DNA of 64,000 nucleotides from Chitinophaga polysaccharea (GCF_902150045.1 NZ_CABFVU010000001.1:1984001-2048000); one strand, 5' to 3'; positions 1 to 9,212 are shown, numbered from the stretch's first letter. Numbers and translations are program-made. The notes: generated by a model not told the origin, from the sequence alone.

Positions 1-2981
1 AGGGAATTGCCCGTATTATGCTGGAAACACTGCTATTTGGGGAAGATATCGGCGAATTTGCCGGTAATGCAGCCCTGATCGACTTCCCAAAATGGTTCAC
101 AGACGGCTTTATTGGTTATGCGGCTGAAAACTGGACCGCCAAACAGGATGAAGAACTGAAGCTCATCATCATGTCTGGCAAATACAGCAACTTCAACGCC
201 CTTGCCTATGATCATACCCTCCTGGCAGGCCAGGCATTCTGGTACTACGTGGAAAGCAAATACGGAAAAGATGCCGTGCCTTACCTGATGTATATCACCC
301 GCATCAACCGCGGGCTGAAAAAGGGATTTGAGCAGGTGCTGAACAAAACCCCCAAAAATGCCACCAAGGATTTCTTTGTATTTTACCAGAAGAGATTCCA
401 GGAAGATAACCGCAGAAGGAAAACTTCCGCCAAAGGCCGCACTATTGTAGCCCAGGAAATTACGCCCAAAGCCGATTATTACCGCTTCAACCCTAATCCT
501 AAAAATAATTCCTACGCTGTAGTCCAGTTCCGGAAAGGCGTATACAGGGTACAGATCCAGCTTGGCTGGAACAAGCCCAAAGTGTTGCTGCATAGCGGCG
601 TAATGCAACTGGCCAACCAGGTAGATCCGAACTACCCGCAGATGGCATGGAATACAAAAGGTAACCGGCTGGCCGTGGTGTACGAACATGAAGGCAAAAC
701 CAAACTGATGATCTATGACCTTATCACCCGTACGACTATACGCCAGGAGCTGCCCCAGTTCGACCGGGTCATAGACTTTAAATACATGCCAGTGCAGGAA
801 AACACCCTGTTGCTTTCGGCTGTGAAAAACGGGCATACAGATATCTTTACCTACAACATCAGCAATTCCAAAACAGAGCAGATCACCAACGATGTGTATG
901 ATGACCTGGATCCGTCATTTGCCGCATTTCCCGGCAAAAGCGGTATCCTTTACTCCTCCAACAGGCCAGGCCCTAAAGGAAGAGGAAGCGATACCTCGCT
1001 GATGAACAAGCCATTCAATATATTCATGGTCGACAACTGGAACAAAAGCTCTGAGAAACAGATCACCCAGCTGACCGACCTGCAGTATGGCAATGCCAAA
1101 CTGCCTATGCAATACAATACCACTCACTTTACCTTTGTTTCTGATGCCAACGGTATCCGTAACCGTTACGCCGGTTTCTTCAAATCGCAGGCCGACGGCG
1201 TGGATTCCCTTTTCTATGTGGGCTCTGAAATACTCCATAACCCTGACCAGGAAGAACTGGATTCCGCCCTGGCAGCCTATGGCTCTACAGCCCCCGATTC
1301 TGTAGAAGCCGTAACCATCACAAAAGATTCTACCTACACTTTCCCTATCTCCAATTACCCTTATGGTATCCAGGAATCAAGGATCACCGGCGAAAAAGGA
1401 GAAGTATCAGAAGTGGTGCAATATGCAGATATCAAACGCCTGATGAAGCTGAAAGTAGACACCGTGGTGTTGAAAAAAAGGAATATAACGGCAAAAAACA
1501 CCAATTTCAGAAGAGCACAGATGCATGCAGACAGCTTACGTTTAGGCCTGCCTACCTACCTGGCGCCAACGAAGGATACCTCTACGCATCCTAACTTCTT
1601 CCAGAATGAGTTTGGTAATGAGCCGGCAGATACTTCCACCGCTATTATTGCAAATGAACCTGCGCTGTTTGAAAAAAGAAAGGAGGATGAATCGATCCTT
1701 AAAAAATCGAAACTGTTCCCTTATAAATTCAAATTTGCCTCCGATTACCTGATCCTGCAACTGGACAACTCTATCCTGATAAATAAATACCAACCGTTTA
1801 CCGGTCCGCCGAGCGGCCCTATCCGCCTTACCGACCCGGTGAACGGATTGATCCGCATTGGGGTAAGCGACTTATTTGAAGATCTGAAGTTCAATGGCGG
1901 CTTCCGTATCCCGTCTTCCCTGCAGGGCTCTGAGTATTTCTTTTCGGCCAGTTACCTGAAGAAACGCTTCGACTATAAATTTACCTACTACCGCAAAGTA
2001 GATAAGAACAATGGGTTTGTTTTCCGCGATCAGTTTGGTAACGACTCCGCTTTTATCCCTGCCAAAATGATCACCAACATCTACCAGGGAGAAATGAGAT
2101 ATCCTTTTGACCAGGTGAGAAGCATCCGCTTATCGGCCGGTATCCGTACAGACAAGCTGGTGATGCAGGCGGTAGACAAACCATCCCTGATAAACAAGGA
2201 TTACAAGGAAACCTACGCATTAATGCGCCTGGAATACGTGTACGACAATACCATTAACCCGGCTATTAATATCTGGAATGGTACCCGTTATAAAATTTAC
2301 GGAGAAACCAATGCACAGCTCACCAACGGCGGACTGAACGAGCGGTTCAACCAAGATGCTCCCGCTGCCCAGGGCAGGTTTACTTATAATATGGGAGTGG
2401 ATATCCGCCACTATACCAAAATTTATCGCAACTTTATATGGGCCACCCGCTTTGCAATGGATATGTCGTGGGGTACCCGTAAACTGCTGTATTACCTGGG
2501 CGGTATTGATAACTGGCTGAATCCGCAGATCAATACCAGGAACCCTGTAAATCTCAGTGAAAACTATGCTTTCCAGACCCTGGCCGGCAACCTGCGTGGT
2601 TACAAGCAGAATGCAAGAAACGGTAATAACGTGATGTTGCTGAACACAGAACTCCGTTTACCGGTGTTTGCCACATTCATCGACAAACCCATCAACTCTG
2701 CTTTCCTGCGTAATTTCCAGGTAACTTCCTTTGTTGATATCGGTACTGCATGGAATAAAAAGCTGAGCTTTAAAGATGCGAACTATACTACTTATGATGA
2801 TGGGCAGGGTGTAACTAGCCGTATCAAAGAAGGCTTCCTCGGGCCGTTTGTAGGTGGTTATGGTTTTGGTGCACGCACCACTATTGCCGGTTACTTCCTC
2901 CGTGCTGATGCAGGCTGGCCTGCTGTAGCGTTTTTCAGGGGCAGCCCGATCTGGTACTTCGGTATGGGGGTTGATTTCTAG
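1..2981 (+). CDS. Beta-propeller / Omp85-barrel outer-membrane protein (5' partial)
   Basis: The reading frame is open from base 3 at the window edge, so the true start and signal peptide lie outside. Residue numbers count from the Met at position 18. Residues about 20-35 (PKWFTDGFIGYAAENW) resemble the stretch after HExxH in gluzincin (peptidase MA-like) domains; the HExxH itself is not visible. Residues about 150-410 hold TolB/WD40-like propeller repeats (for example DPNYPQMAWNTKGNRLAVVYE and ILYSSNRP). From about 590 to the end the protein looks like an Omp85/BamA-type beta-barrel: LRGY, an N-E-R-P strand, FVDIGTAWN, YGFGARTTIAGYFLRADAG, and a terminal Phe typical of barrel proteins. Domain boundaries are estimates from pattern. 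It is inferred to sit in the outer membrane; its substrate is unknown. A repeat element follows directly. Confidence 0.75.
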   Translation, partial: GIARIMLETLLFGEDIGEFAGNAALIDFPKWFTDGFIGYAAENWTAKQDEELKLIIMSGKYSNFNALAYDHTLLAGQAFWYYVESKYGKDAVPYLMYITRINRGLKKGFEQVLNKTPKNATKDFFVFYQKRFQEDNRRRKTSAKGRTIVAQEITPKADYYRFNPNPKNNSYAVVQFRKGVYRVQIQLGWNKPKVLLHSGVMQLANQVDPNYPQMAWNTKGNRLAVVYEHEGKTKLMIYDLITRTTIRQELPQFDRVIDFKYMPVQENTLLLSAVKNGHTDIFTYNISNSKTEQITNDVYDDLDPSFAAFPGKSGILYSSNRPGPKGRGSDTSLMNKPFNIFMVDNWNKSSEKQITQLTDLQYGNAKLPMQYNTTHFTFVSDANGIRNRYAGFFKSQADGVDSLFYVGSEILHNPDQEELDSALAAYGSTAPDSVEAVTITKDSTYTFPISNYPYGIQESRITGEKGEVSEVVQYADIKRLMKLKVDTVVLKKRNITAKNTNFRRAQMHADSLRLGLPTYLAPTKDTSTHPNFFQNEFGNEPADTSTAIIANEPALFEKRKEDESILKKSKLFPYKFKFASDYLILQLDNSILINKYQPFTGPPSGPIRLTDPVNGLIRIGVSDLFEDLKFNGGFRIPSSLQGSEYFFSASYLKKRFDYKFTYYRKVDKNNGFVFRDQFGNDSAFIPAKMITNIYQGEMRYPFDQVRSIRLSAGIRTDKLVMQAVDKPSLINKDYKETYALMRLEYVYDNTINPAINIWNGTRYKIYGETNAQLTNGGLNERFNQDAPAAQGRFTYNMGVDIRHYTKIYRNFIWATRFAMDMSWGTRKLLYYLGGIDNWLNPQINTRNPVNLSENYAFQTLAGNLRGYKQNARNGNNVMLLNTELRLPVFATFIDKPINSAFLRNFQVTSFVDIGTAWNKKLSFKDANYTTYDDGQGVTSRIKEGFLGPFVGGYGFGARTTIAGYFLRADAGWPAVAFFRGSPIWYFGMGVDF

Positions 2982-2986
2982 GTAAA

Positions 2987-3183
2987 GGCCTTCGGCCTGG
3001 AACACTGATTACGCTGATTTTTTGATACTTTATAAAATGATTAAGGGAGATAGAAGTAAGTATTTACTTCTATCTCCCTTAACTTTTAAAATCAAATATG
3101 ATCAGTCAAAAATAAAAGATCAAGCTAATCATCAAAATCAGCGTAATCAGTGTTTCAGGACTATTTAAAAGCGCCGAAGGCGC
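2987..3183. repeat. Nested palindromic repeat element, copy 1
   Basis: This sits between two convergent genes. Inner hairpin: arms 3041-3059 and 3064-3082 pair perfectly over 19 bp (TTAAGGGAGATAGAAGTAA), with a 4-nt loop. Outer arms 3001-3021 and 3134-3154 pair perfectly over 21 bp (AACACTGATTACGCTGATTT then T). Small GC hairpins flank the unit: GGCC-TTC-GGCC at 2988-2998 and GCGCC-GAA-GGCGC at 3171-3183. The right half is closely related to that of the copy at 63362-63550. It may act as a two-way terminator or be a non-autonomous repeat; that is inference. Confidence 0.85.
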
Positions 3184-3186
3184 TAA

Positions 3187-3858
3187 CTACGCATGCTGCT
3201 TCTTTACCAGCGGGTACATTAAGCTCAGGAATATTCCCATACAGATAGTAAAAGCCCAGGCATGCCGGTTTTCCACGGGATGCAGGAAAATATCCCTCAT
3301 GTCGCCCAGCAGGGTGAGCGGGTCTTTCACAATATCCCAACTATTGTAACGTAAATACCTGCCTATATATACGCCCATTCCGCAGAGGAACATAACAGGG
3401 AAAGTGAACAGCCATGCCGGCCAGCGGCTATGACGGTTACTCCACATTTTTTCCATGCTGCGGATAGACATGTATCCGAACATCATGCCGTTCCAGGCAA
3501 AAGAAAAAATAACGAACAGGTCGAACCATAATGGCACACCGCCATCAAACAGGTGGAACAGGTCCGTGAGTATGTAAGGGGCGTTGGGAATAAACAGCAG
3601 CCATACAATGAAGCAGCCATACCAGTTATACCGGTTCTTTACCTGTTCCGGATGCTTCTCCATCCAGCCGGTAATGGCAAAAGGAATAAAGGCAAGAAAA
3701 AGATTCCAGATCAGAGATACCCGCAAATAACTGCCGGTATGCATTACACGGAAAAACAGCAACGCCAAACTGAACAGCACAGAGGTATACAGGGTGTATT
3801 GGTGCCGCGACCGGCCTATACGGTGTTGTAATAAACGGATGGTTCTCTTCAATTGCAT
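3187..3858 (-). CDS. DUF1361 family membrane protein
   Basis: A 223-residue polytopic membrane protein with about six hydrophobic segments (around 24-42, 49-65, 79-101, 110-131, 148-168, 201-217). The strings LIWNLFLAFIPF and WLLFIPNAPYILTDLFHL are hallmarks of DUF1361, a bacterial inner-membrane family without a known role. It is the last gene of a five-gene minus-strand operon, 18 bp after the lipid kinase gene. No catalytic motif is evident. The family call is firm; no function can be given. Confidence 0.85.
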   Translation of the reverse strand: MQLKRTIRLLQHRIGRSRHQYTLYTSVLFSLALLFFRVMHTGSYLRVSLIWNLFLAFIPFAITGWMEKHPEQVKNRYNWYGCFIVWLLFIPNAPYILTDLFHLFDGGVPLWFDLFVIFSFAWNGMMFGYMSIRSMEKMWSNRHSRWPAWLFTFPVMFLCGMGVYIGRYLRYNSWDIVKDPLTLLGDMRDIFLHPVENRHAWAFTICMGIFLSLMYPLVKKQHA

Positions 3859-3876
3859 ATGGTTACTTTTAGATAA

Positions 3877-4239
3877 TTAAAAAATATAGGGAATAAATAC
3901 GACAGCCCCTATAATAGCGGCAGCAATGGCCGCTACCAGTACAGCGCCGGCAGCTACATCCTTAATGAATTTCACTTTAGGATGCAATTGCGGCGAAAGG
4001 TGGTCCATTATTTTTTCTATCACTGTATTCATCATTTCTGTGATCCACACCAGTGTAATGGCGAGGATGATCCAGATCCATTCCGGCGTTGCTATTTTAT
4101 ACCAGCAACCGGCTGCCACTACCACTATGGTAGCCAGGGCGTGAATACGTGCATGTGGCTCGCTGCGCAAAAAAGCGGCAATACCATTAAATGCGTATCC
4201 GAAGCTGGCTAACCGTTTGCTGATATATGAATTTCCCAT
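3877..4239 (-). CDS. Diacylglycerol/undecaprenol kinase family protein
   Basis: A small 120-residue integral membrane kinase of the DgkA family, which phosphorylates diacylglycerol or undecaprenol at the inner membrane. The family signature is intact: E68-MMNTVIE-K-IMD (E68, N71, E75, D79), then HPKVKFIKDVAAGAV at 86-100, within about three hydrophobic segments. In Gram-positive and many Bacteroidota members undecaprenol is the likelier substrate; the sequence alone does not decide it. It lies 8 bp after creD and 18 bp before the DUF1361 gene, so co-transcription is likely. Confidence 0.88.
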   Translation of the reverse strand: MGNSYISKRLASFGYAFNGIAAFLRSEPHARIHALATIVVVAAGCWYKIATPEWIWIILAITLVWITEMMNTVIEKIMDHLSPQLHPKVKFIKDVAAGAVLVAAIAAAIIGAVVFIPYIF

Positions 4240-4247
4240 GTTAGTTT

Positions 4248-5561
4248 TTATTGGATATTGGTGTTCTTTTGTCCTAACTTATCCCATTTGATAGTAGTAC
4301 TGAAATACATGATCAGGGCCAGGATAATAAAGAGTCCTAAGCTTCCCATCAGCAGCGCCTGATCTTCTGCACTGATAATCACATAAATGAATCCATAAAG
4401 GATAATAAGTGTAGCCCCGATACCCGATGCAATACGAATGCTTTTAAAGGCAGCTGCCGTATATGCAATAATCAGACCTATTGTAAGCGCACTGGCAATC
4501 AGGTAAGCCATAGTAAAGTTAATTTGTTCTGAAATAGAGATGAGCAGGGTGTAAAAAATAACAAGGGCCAGCCCGATGAGGGCATACTGCAATGGATGAA
4601 GGGCGCGGCGCTGTGATAACTCAATAAAATAGAAGACAAAAAAGGTTAACCCAATGATCATAATAGCATACTTTACTGCGCGCATAGACATCTGGTAGCT
4701 TTCTGCCGGCATAAATAACCTGATCCCGAAATCAGCGGAATGAATATTGAATTTTTTGCCTTCCCAGCTTTGGGGATAGTTGCGGTTCAGGTGCTGTATC
4801 TGCCAGGTGGCAGCAAAGCCTTTATCATCTACCCTGCGGGTTTTAGGAGGAAAAGCCTCATCAAATGCCGGGTCGGTCCAGCTGGAATTGATGCCTACTG
4901 TGGTGGTTTTGCCAATGGGAGAGAAGCTGATCCGGCCGGAGCCTTTTATTCCCAGTTCCAGCGAGAAATTACCTCCCAGGACGCCGGTGTCGCCGGGAGT
5001 AATGGATACCGGTGTTTGAATACCGTTATCAAACAGGTCGTTACTCACCAGGCCAGGATTAAACGCATAGTTCTTACCATTCCACATCATTTGCACCTGG
5101 TTGCCAATACCCCGCAGATCGCTGATGCCAATGAGCAACGATGCATGTTCCCAATCCAGGGCGGAAGGAGGGAGGTTGAGGGCTAACAGCTCATTGCTGT
5201 TAAACGCGCCGCTGAGTTGCAGCCTGGCATTGTACACCGCTACGTTAAAAATACCACGGTGCAGTTTCTCCGGCAGCAGCTCCCCGTTGATCTTCAGGTT
5301 TTCCGGCAGAAGATACACATAGGTGCTTTTTCCCTTATACGGAATGGCGAGCACAGGTCCCGTAATATTCTGCTCGCCGCCCCAGCGGCTGCTGATTTCC
5401 TGGGTAGCCTCGTTTTGCCGGTCGCGGCGTTCCCAGATAATGTTCTGAATTAAAGTAGCTGGAATAAGTAACACCAGCATCAGTACAAAAATGATAACCG
5501 CTTTAATAGCGTAGGCGTAACGGTCAAAGAAAGAAGGAGAGTCGTTTGTTGAAGGTTCCAT
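4248..5561 (-). CDS. creD: CreD-like inner membrane protein
   Basis: A 437-residue protein with one N-terminal membrane segment (about 15-37), a large periplasmic region (about 40-290) and about five C-terminal membrane segments (about 295-425). This matches CreD, an inner membrane protein of the E. coli CreBC regulon linked to envelope integrity. WERRDRQNEATQEISSRWG just after the first segment is a typical family string. No creB/creC genes are nearby. A winged-helix regulator lies 54 bp upstream instead, and that gap holds a perfect palindrome at 5581-5599. Regulation by this neighbour rather than by CreBC is inferred. Confidence 0.9.
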   Translation of the reverse strand: MEPSTNDSPSFFDRYAYAIKAVIIFVLMLVLLIPATLIQNIIWERRDRQNEATQEISSRWGGEQNITGPVLAIPYKGKSTYVYLLPENLKINGELLPEKLHRGIFNVAVYNARLQLSGAFNSNELLALNLPPSALDWEHASLLIGISDLRGIGNQVQMMWNGKNYAFNPGLVSNDLFDNGIQTPVSITPGDTGVLGGNFSLELGIKGSGRISFSPIGKTTTVGINSSWTDPAFDEAFPPKTRRVDDKGFAATWQIQHLNRNYPQSWEGKKFNIHSADFGIRLFMPAESYQMSMRAVKYAIMIIGLTFFVFYFIELSQRRALHPLQYALIGLALVIFYTLLISISEQINFTMAYLIASALTIGLIIAYTAAAFKSIRIASGIGATLIILYGFIYVIISAEDQALLMGSLGLFIILALIMYFSTTIKWDKLGQKNTNIQ

Positions 5562-5576
5562 GTTTTTTGTTTTTAG

Positions 5577-5599
5577 AAAGTACTTTGTATTTCAAAGTA
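5577..5599. promoter_or_regulatory. Operator-like palindrome upstream of creD
   Basis: TACTTTG-TATTT-CAAAGTA at 5581-5599 is a perfect 7-bp inverted repeat with a 5-bp spacer, preceded by AAAG at 5577. It begins 16 bp before the creD start codon. The same layout, AAAGTACTTTG-N5-CAAAG, recurs at 6565-6588 before the first gene of the operon. Binding by the operon's winged-helix protein is inferred. Confidence 0.6.
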
Positions 5600-5615
5600 A
5601 TAAGACAAAAAAAAT

Positions 5616-5912
5616 TTATTTAGTGAATCGGATCATATGTTCGAGCGCTGCGAGATGGCCTTTAAACGCCTTCTCGCCTGCCGCGGTAATAGCATAGGTA
5701 GTATTGGTTTTGCGGCCAATAAAACCTTTATGCACTTTGAGATACCCGTTCTCCTCCAGCGTACTGAGATGCGACGCCAGGTTACCATCCGTTACTTCCA
5801 GCATCTGTTTAAGATCGTTGAAATTAACTTCCTCGTTCACCATCAATACACTCATAACGCCCAGGCGTATACGGCTCTCGAAAATCTTATTTAAGTTACC
5901 TATCGGGTTCAT
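5616..5912 (-). CDS. Winged-helix transcriptional regulator
   Basis: A compact 98-residue winged-helix DNA-binding protein of the MarR/ArsR-like type. It has a recognition region (VNFNDLKQMLEVTDGNLASHLSTLEENGYL) and a wing (VHKGFIGRKTNTTYAITAAGEKAF). There is no obvious effector domain or metal-binding cysteine set. It starts 8 bp after the upstream membrane-protein gene and lies 54 bp before creD. Its probable targets are the paired TACTTTG-N5-CAAAG sites at 5577-5599 and 6565-6588, which would make the operon autoregulated. The fold is clear; the targets are inference. Confidence 0.88.
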   Translation of the reverse strand: MNPIGNLNKIFESRIRLGVMSVLMVNEEVNFNDLKQMLEVTDGNLASHLSTLEENGYLKVHKGFIGRKTNTTYAITAAGEKAFKGHLAALEHMIRFTK

Positions 5913-5920
5913 GCGATTGA

Positions 5921-6559
5921 TTAAACTGTCCCTTTCCGTTCATATTTCCACCACATCAGGGCTCCATAAATGATGTGTAGTAAACCGAAACCTATGGCCC
6001 AAAAATAAAGCCCCTGCCTCAAATAGAAAAGATTAAGTATACCAAGAATTGCTTCACAGATCCCCAGGTACTTCACATCCGGCAAAGTATACTTACTGGC
6101 ATTAATAATTGCCAACCCGTAAAACACCAGACAGGTGGGAGCTACCAGCACTTCCAGGTGATTATATAACAAACCCGCTATAAACGCACCGCCTGCAGCC
6201 AAGGGGATCGCTGTATTGATCAGCACTTTCCTTGATGTCAGATCCCAGATGGGCAAATTATTTTTCCTCGCTTTCCGCCAGGTAAAAAAAGTGCCCCCAA
6301 TAAGCGCAGCTGCCAATACAGAGAATCCCAAAACAATTAACCGGAATTTCAGCTCCATGAAATCTGAATGGCTATGCACCCCGGTGGAATTCCACTGGAA
6401 ATAATATTCATTCAGCCAGGTGTTGGCAATAAATGCGCCGATCAGGCCACAGACGCCGGCAGAAATGCCGCTTAACCCGCTTAGCGAAATGAAACGGCTG
6501 CTGCGCTCCATCATCCGCTTGATATCCGTTAATGCCTCCAGATGTTGTTGGTCTGTCAT
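5921..6559 (-). CDS. Hypothetical multi-pass membrane protein
   Basis: A 212-residue protein with about five or six membrane segments and a short charged N-terminus (MTDQQHLEALTDIKRMMERSSRF). No enzymatic motif was recognised. It is the first gene of the minus-strand operon that continues with the winged-helix regulator, CreD, lipid kinase and DUF1361 protein. A promoter with -33 TTTG and -7 TAGCTTTGT lies just upstream and overlaps an operator-like palindrome. A sensor or partner role for the adjacent regulator is possible but unsupported. Confidence 0.8.
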   Translation of the reverse strand: MTDQQHLEALTDIKRMMERSSRFISLSGLSGISAGVCGLIGAFIANTWLNEYYFQWNSTGVHSHSDFMELKFRLIVLGFSVLAAALIGGTFFTWRKARKNNLPIWDLTSRKVLINTAIPLAAGGAFIAGLLYNHLEVLVAPTCLVFYGLAIINASKYTLPDVKYLGICEAILGILNLFYLRQGLYFWAIGFGLLHIIYGALMWWKYERKGTV

Positions 6560-6564
6560 ACAAA

Positions 6565-6610
6565 AAAGTACTTTGCACTACAAAGCTAACAGAAAAATTT
6601 GAATCACAAA
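6565..6610 (-). promoter_or_regulatory. Promoter plus operator of the creD operon
   Basis: On the minus strand, TTTG (6610-6607) and TAGCTTTGT (6588-6580) match the Bacteroidota -33/-7 elements with 18 nt between them. The -7 box is one half of AAAGTACTTTG-CACTA-CAAAG at 6565-6585, the sister of the site at 5577-5599. Protein bound here would cover the -7 box, so repression is the simplest reading. Confidence 0.6.
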
Positions 6611-6694
6611 ATATAATTTTTTGTTATAACTGCGTTACCTATAGGATACCATCTGTCCAGAATAGCGATAAATACTATAATATTGTTGTCAGAT

Positions 6695-9202
6695 ATGGTT
6701 GGCTGGAAAAGAATATTAGCAATAATCATCGGCGTAAGCGGTTGGGGTTCGGGTTTGATGGCGCAGCAGTACAAGGTTAGTGGAGTGGTCAGAGACGCGC
6801 ACTCACAGGAAATCATTCCGTTCGCCACTCTTCAGTTTGTGCATACCCAAACAGGTATGGTTAGCAATGCGGAAGGGAAATACCTGTTCGAACTAAATGT
6901 TATCCCATCAGATTCATTGCTGGTCAGGGTAATGGGATACAACATCCTTAAACTGCCGGTGAACAAAGAACAAAAGGAACAGGTCATCAACTTCGAGGTA
7001 ACCCGCTCAGATGTTTCCCTGAAAACATACGAAGTAAAAGCGAACGTAAACTGGGCGCTCATCCTTCTGAAACAGATCATTAAGCACAAACCGGAGAATA
7101 ATTACAATCGCCTCGACAACTACAAATACGAGGTGTATAATAAGCTGGAGCTGGATATGAAGAATCTCAACAAAGAGAAACTCGGCAAAAACCGCTTCAC
7201 CAAACCATTTGCGTTTATTCTCGATAATATAGACAGCACGTCTGAAGACAAACCCTTTCTACCTATTTTCCTTACGGAATCATTATCGGACTACTACTTC
7301 CAGTCGAGCCCCCGTAAAACAAAAGAAATAATCAAAGCTGCCCGCACATCGGGTATAGATAATGAAAGCGTTACCAAATTCCTGGGAGGGATGTACCAGA
7401 ATGTAAATATCTACGACAATTTCATCCCGGTATTTGATAAACAGTTTGTAAGCCCTATTCACCATAACGGCGCATTCTACTACGATTACTCCATTGCTGA
7501 TACGCAGTATGTAAATAACCAGCGTTTCATCAAACTAAACTTCACGCCTAAACGTAAAGGGGAGAATACTTTTATTGGCGATATATGGGTACATGATACT
7601 ACCTATGCTGTGCAGAAAACCACGCTGTCGGTGCCCCGGGACGCCAATATCAACTTTGTCCGCAAAATCAGTATGGTACAGGAATTCCGGCAATTGCCAG
7701 ACAGTTCCTGGTTCCTCTATAAAGATAAATTCATCGCCGATTTCTGGGCTCCGAGCCCTAAGCCCGGTAAAACGTTCGACTTCATAGGTCGTAAAACCAC
7801 GACTTACGATGATGTAATTACGAATGATACCGCTGCCACCAACATCTTCAGTAATAAAAAATATCCTGAAAATGTAGTAGTGCTGGATAGTGCAAGGGCA
7901 AGGAAAGATGATTTCTGGATGGATAACCGCCCGGAAAATCTCAGCAAAAACGAAGAAGGCATTTATAAAATGGTGGATACTCTCCAGAAAATGCCGCTTT
8001 TCCGCAGTTATTCCAATACCATCCGCTTCCTGGCCACCGGCTATAAACCTTTTGGGCCTATTGAATGGGGACCTTACTATTACCTGTTCTCTCAAAACAG
8101 GCTGGAAGGATTCCGGTTGCGGCTGGATCTTGGCACCACTCCCAAGTTCAACAAGGATCTTTACCTGTATGGCTACCTGGCCTACGGATTCTCGGATCAT
8201 GTGTATAAAGGTAAAATGTCGGCCCTCTGGCTGCTGAAAAGACATCCGCGTACTTACCTGTATGCGTCTTATACCAAAGACCTCGACAATGGCACTCACT
8301 ATTATGATGAAGTAGGTACAGATAATATCTTTACCCTGGCCATCCGTAAAAACGGCGTGCCACAAAAATTTTTAATGGTAGATGAAAAACGTTTTGAGTT
8401 CTTCAAGGAATATTACAGCGGCTTCTCTCACCAGATTTCGCTGACGCATAAACAAGTAAGGCCGTTTGAACCGCTTCCTACCGCTGCGTTTTATCCCAAA
8501 GCACCCGATGGACGTGATCCGCTGACCAATACGGAAATAGAAGTAAAATTCCGTTATGCTTTCCACGAACAGTTCCTGGAAGGAAATTATTACCGGATCA
8601 GTCTTGGCAGTAAATACCCTATTGCCGAGCTGAAATTAGCTGCCGGCATACCCGGTATTGCCAACAGCGGGCAAAAATATCAGCGTGTTGCACTCAGTGT
8701 ATCGGACTATGTTAAACTGCCGCCTTTCGGCTCCTTTTACTATAATGTTTTTGGTGGTAAAATTTTTGGTACTGTGCCTTATACTTCGCTCGAAGTGCAT
8801 CCTGGTAATGAAATTTACTACTACAACAAATATGCATTCAACATGATGAACCGCTTCGAATTCATCAGTGATCAATACGCAGGATTTAATGTGGAACATA
8901 CCATTGGCAATGGTATTTTTGGTTATATCCCGCTGATTAAAAAGCTGAAGTGGCGGCAATTCTGGACCGCCAAAGGGGTGATAGGCTCATTGTCTGAATC
9001 CAACAAACAGCTGAACCTCAACAACGGCTTTGCTTTCAAAACCTTACAGGGCGATCCTTACCTGGAGCTGGGTACCGGTATAGAAAATATCTTTAAATTC
9101 CTCCGGGTAGATTTTATCTGGAGAGTAACACCGGATGTAACACCGGGAGAACCTGCCAACAAACGTTTTGGTGTATTCGGTAGTTTCAAATTACAGTTTT
9201 AA
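6695..9202 (+). CDS. DUF5686 and carboxypeptidase-regulatory-like domain protein
   Basis: The ATG at 6695 is preferred over an in-frame TTG at 6683, giving 835 residues with a signal peptide ending near LMAQQ. Residues about 24-105 form a carboxypeptidase-regulatory-like beta-sandwich (VSGVVRDAHSQEIIPFATLQFVHTQTGMVSNAEGKYLF). The rest matches DUF5686, a large Bacteroidota family predicted to be outer-membrane associated; its C-terminal half is rich in alternating aromatic beta-strands and ends in Phe. It resembles the plug-domain fusions of TonB-dependent receptors but lacks SusC features. Function unknown. It stands alone upstream of a small gene 10 bp away. Confidence 0.85.
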   Translation: MVGWKRILAIIIGVSGWGSGLMAQQYKVSGVVRDAHSQEIIPFATLQFVHTQTGMVSNAEGKYLFELNVIPSDSLLVRVMGYNILKLPVNKEQKEQVINFEVTRSDVSLKTYEVKANVNWALILLKQIIKHKPENNYNRLDNYKYEVYNKLELDMKNLNKEKLGKNRFTKPFAFILDNIDSTSEDKPFLPIFLTESLSDYYFQSSPRKTKEIIKAARTSGIDNESVTKFLGGMYQNVNIYDNFIPVFDKQFVSPIHHNGAFYYDYSIADTQYVNNQRFIKLNFTPKRKGENTFIGDIWVHDTTYAVQKTTLSVPRDANINFVRKISMVQEFRQLPDSSWFLYKDKFIADFWAPSPKPGKTFDFIGRKTTTYDDVITNDTAATNIFSNKKYPENVVVLDSARARKDDFWMDNRPENLSKNEEGIYKMVDTLQKMPLFRSYSNTIRFLATGYKPFGPIEWGPYYYLFSQNRLEGFRLRLDLGTTPKFNKDLYLYGYLAYGFSDHVYKGKMSALWLLKRHPRTYLYASYTKDLDNGTHYYDEVGTDNIFTLAIRKNGVPQKFLMVDEKRFEFFKEYYSGFSHQISLTHKQVRPFEPLPTAAFYPKAPDGRDPLTNTEIEVKFRYAFHEQFLEGNYYRISLGSKYPIAELKLAAGIPGIANSGQKYQRVALSVSDYVKLPPFGSFYYNVFGGKIFGTVPYTSLEVHPGNEIYYYNKYAFNMMNRFEFISDQYAGFNVEHTIGNGIFGYIPLIKKLKWRQFWTAKGVIGSLSESNKQLNLNNGFAFKTLQGDPYLELGTGIENIFKFLRVDFIWRVTPDVTPGEPANKRFGVFGSFKLQF

Positions 9203-9212
9203 ACTGCTGGTC

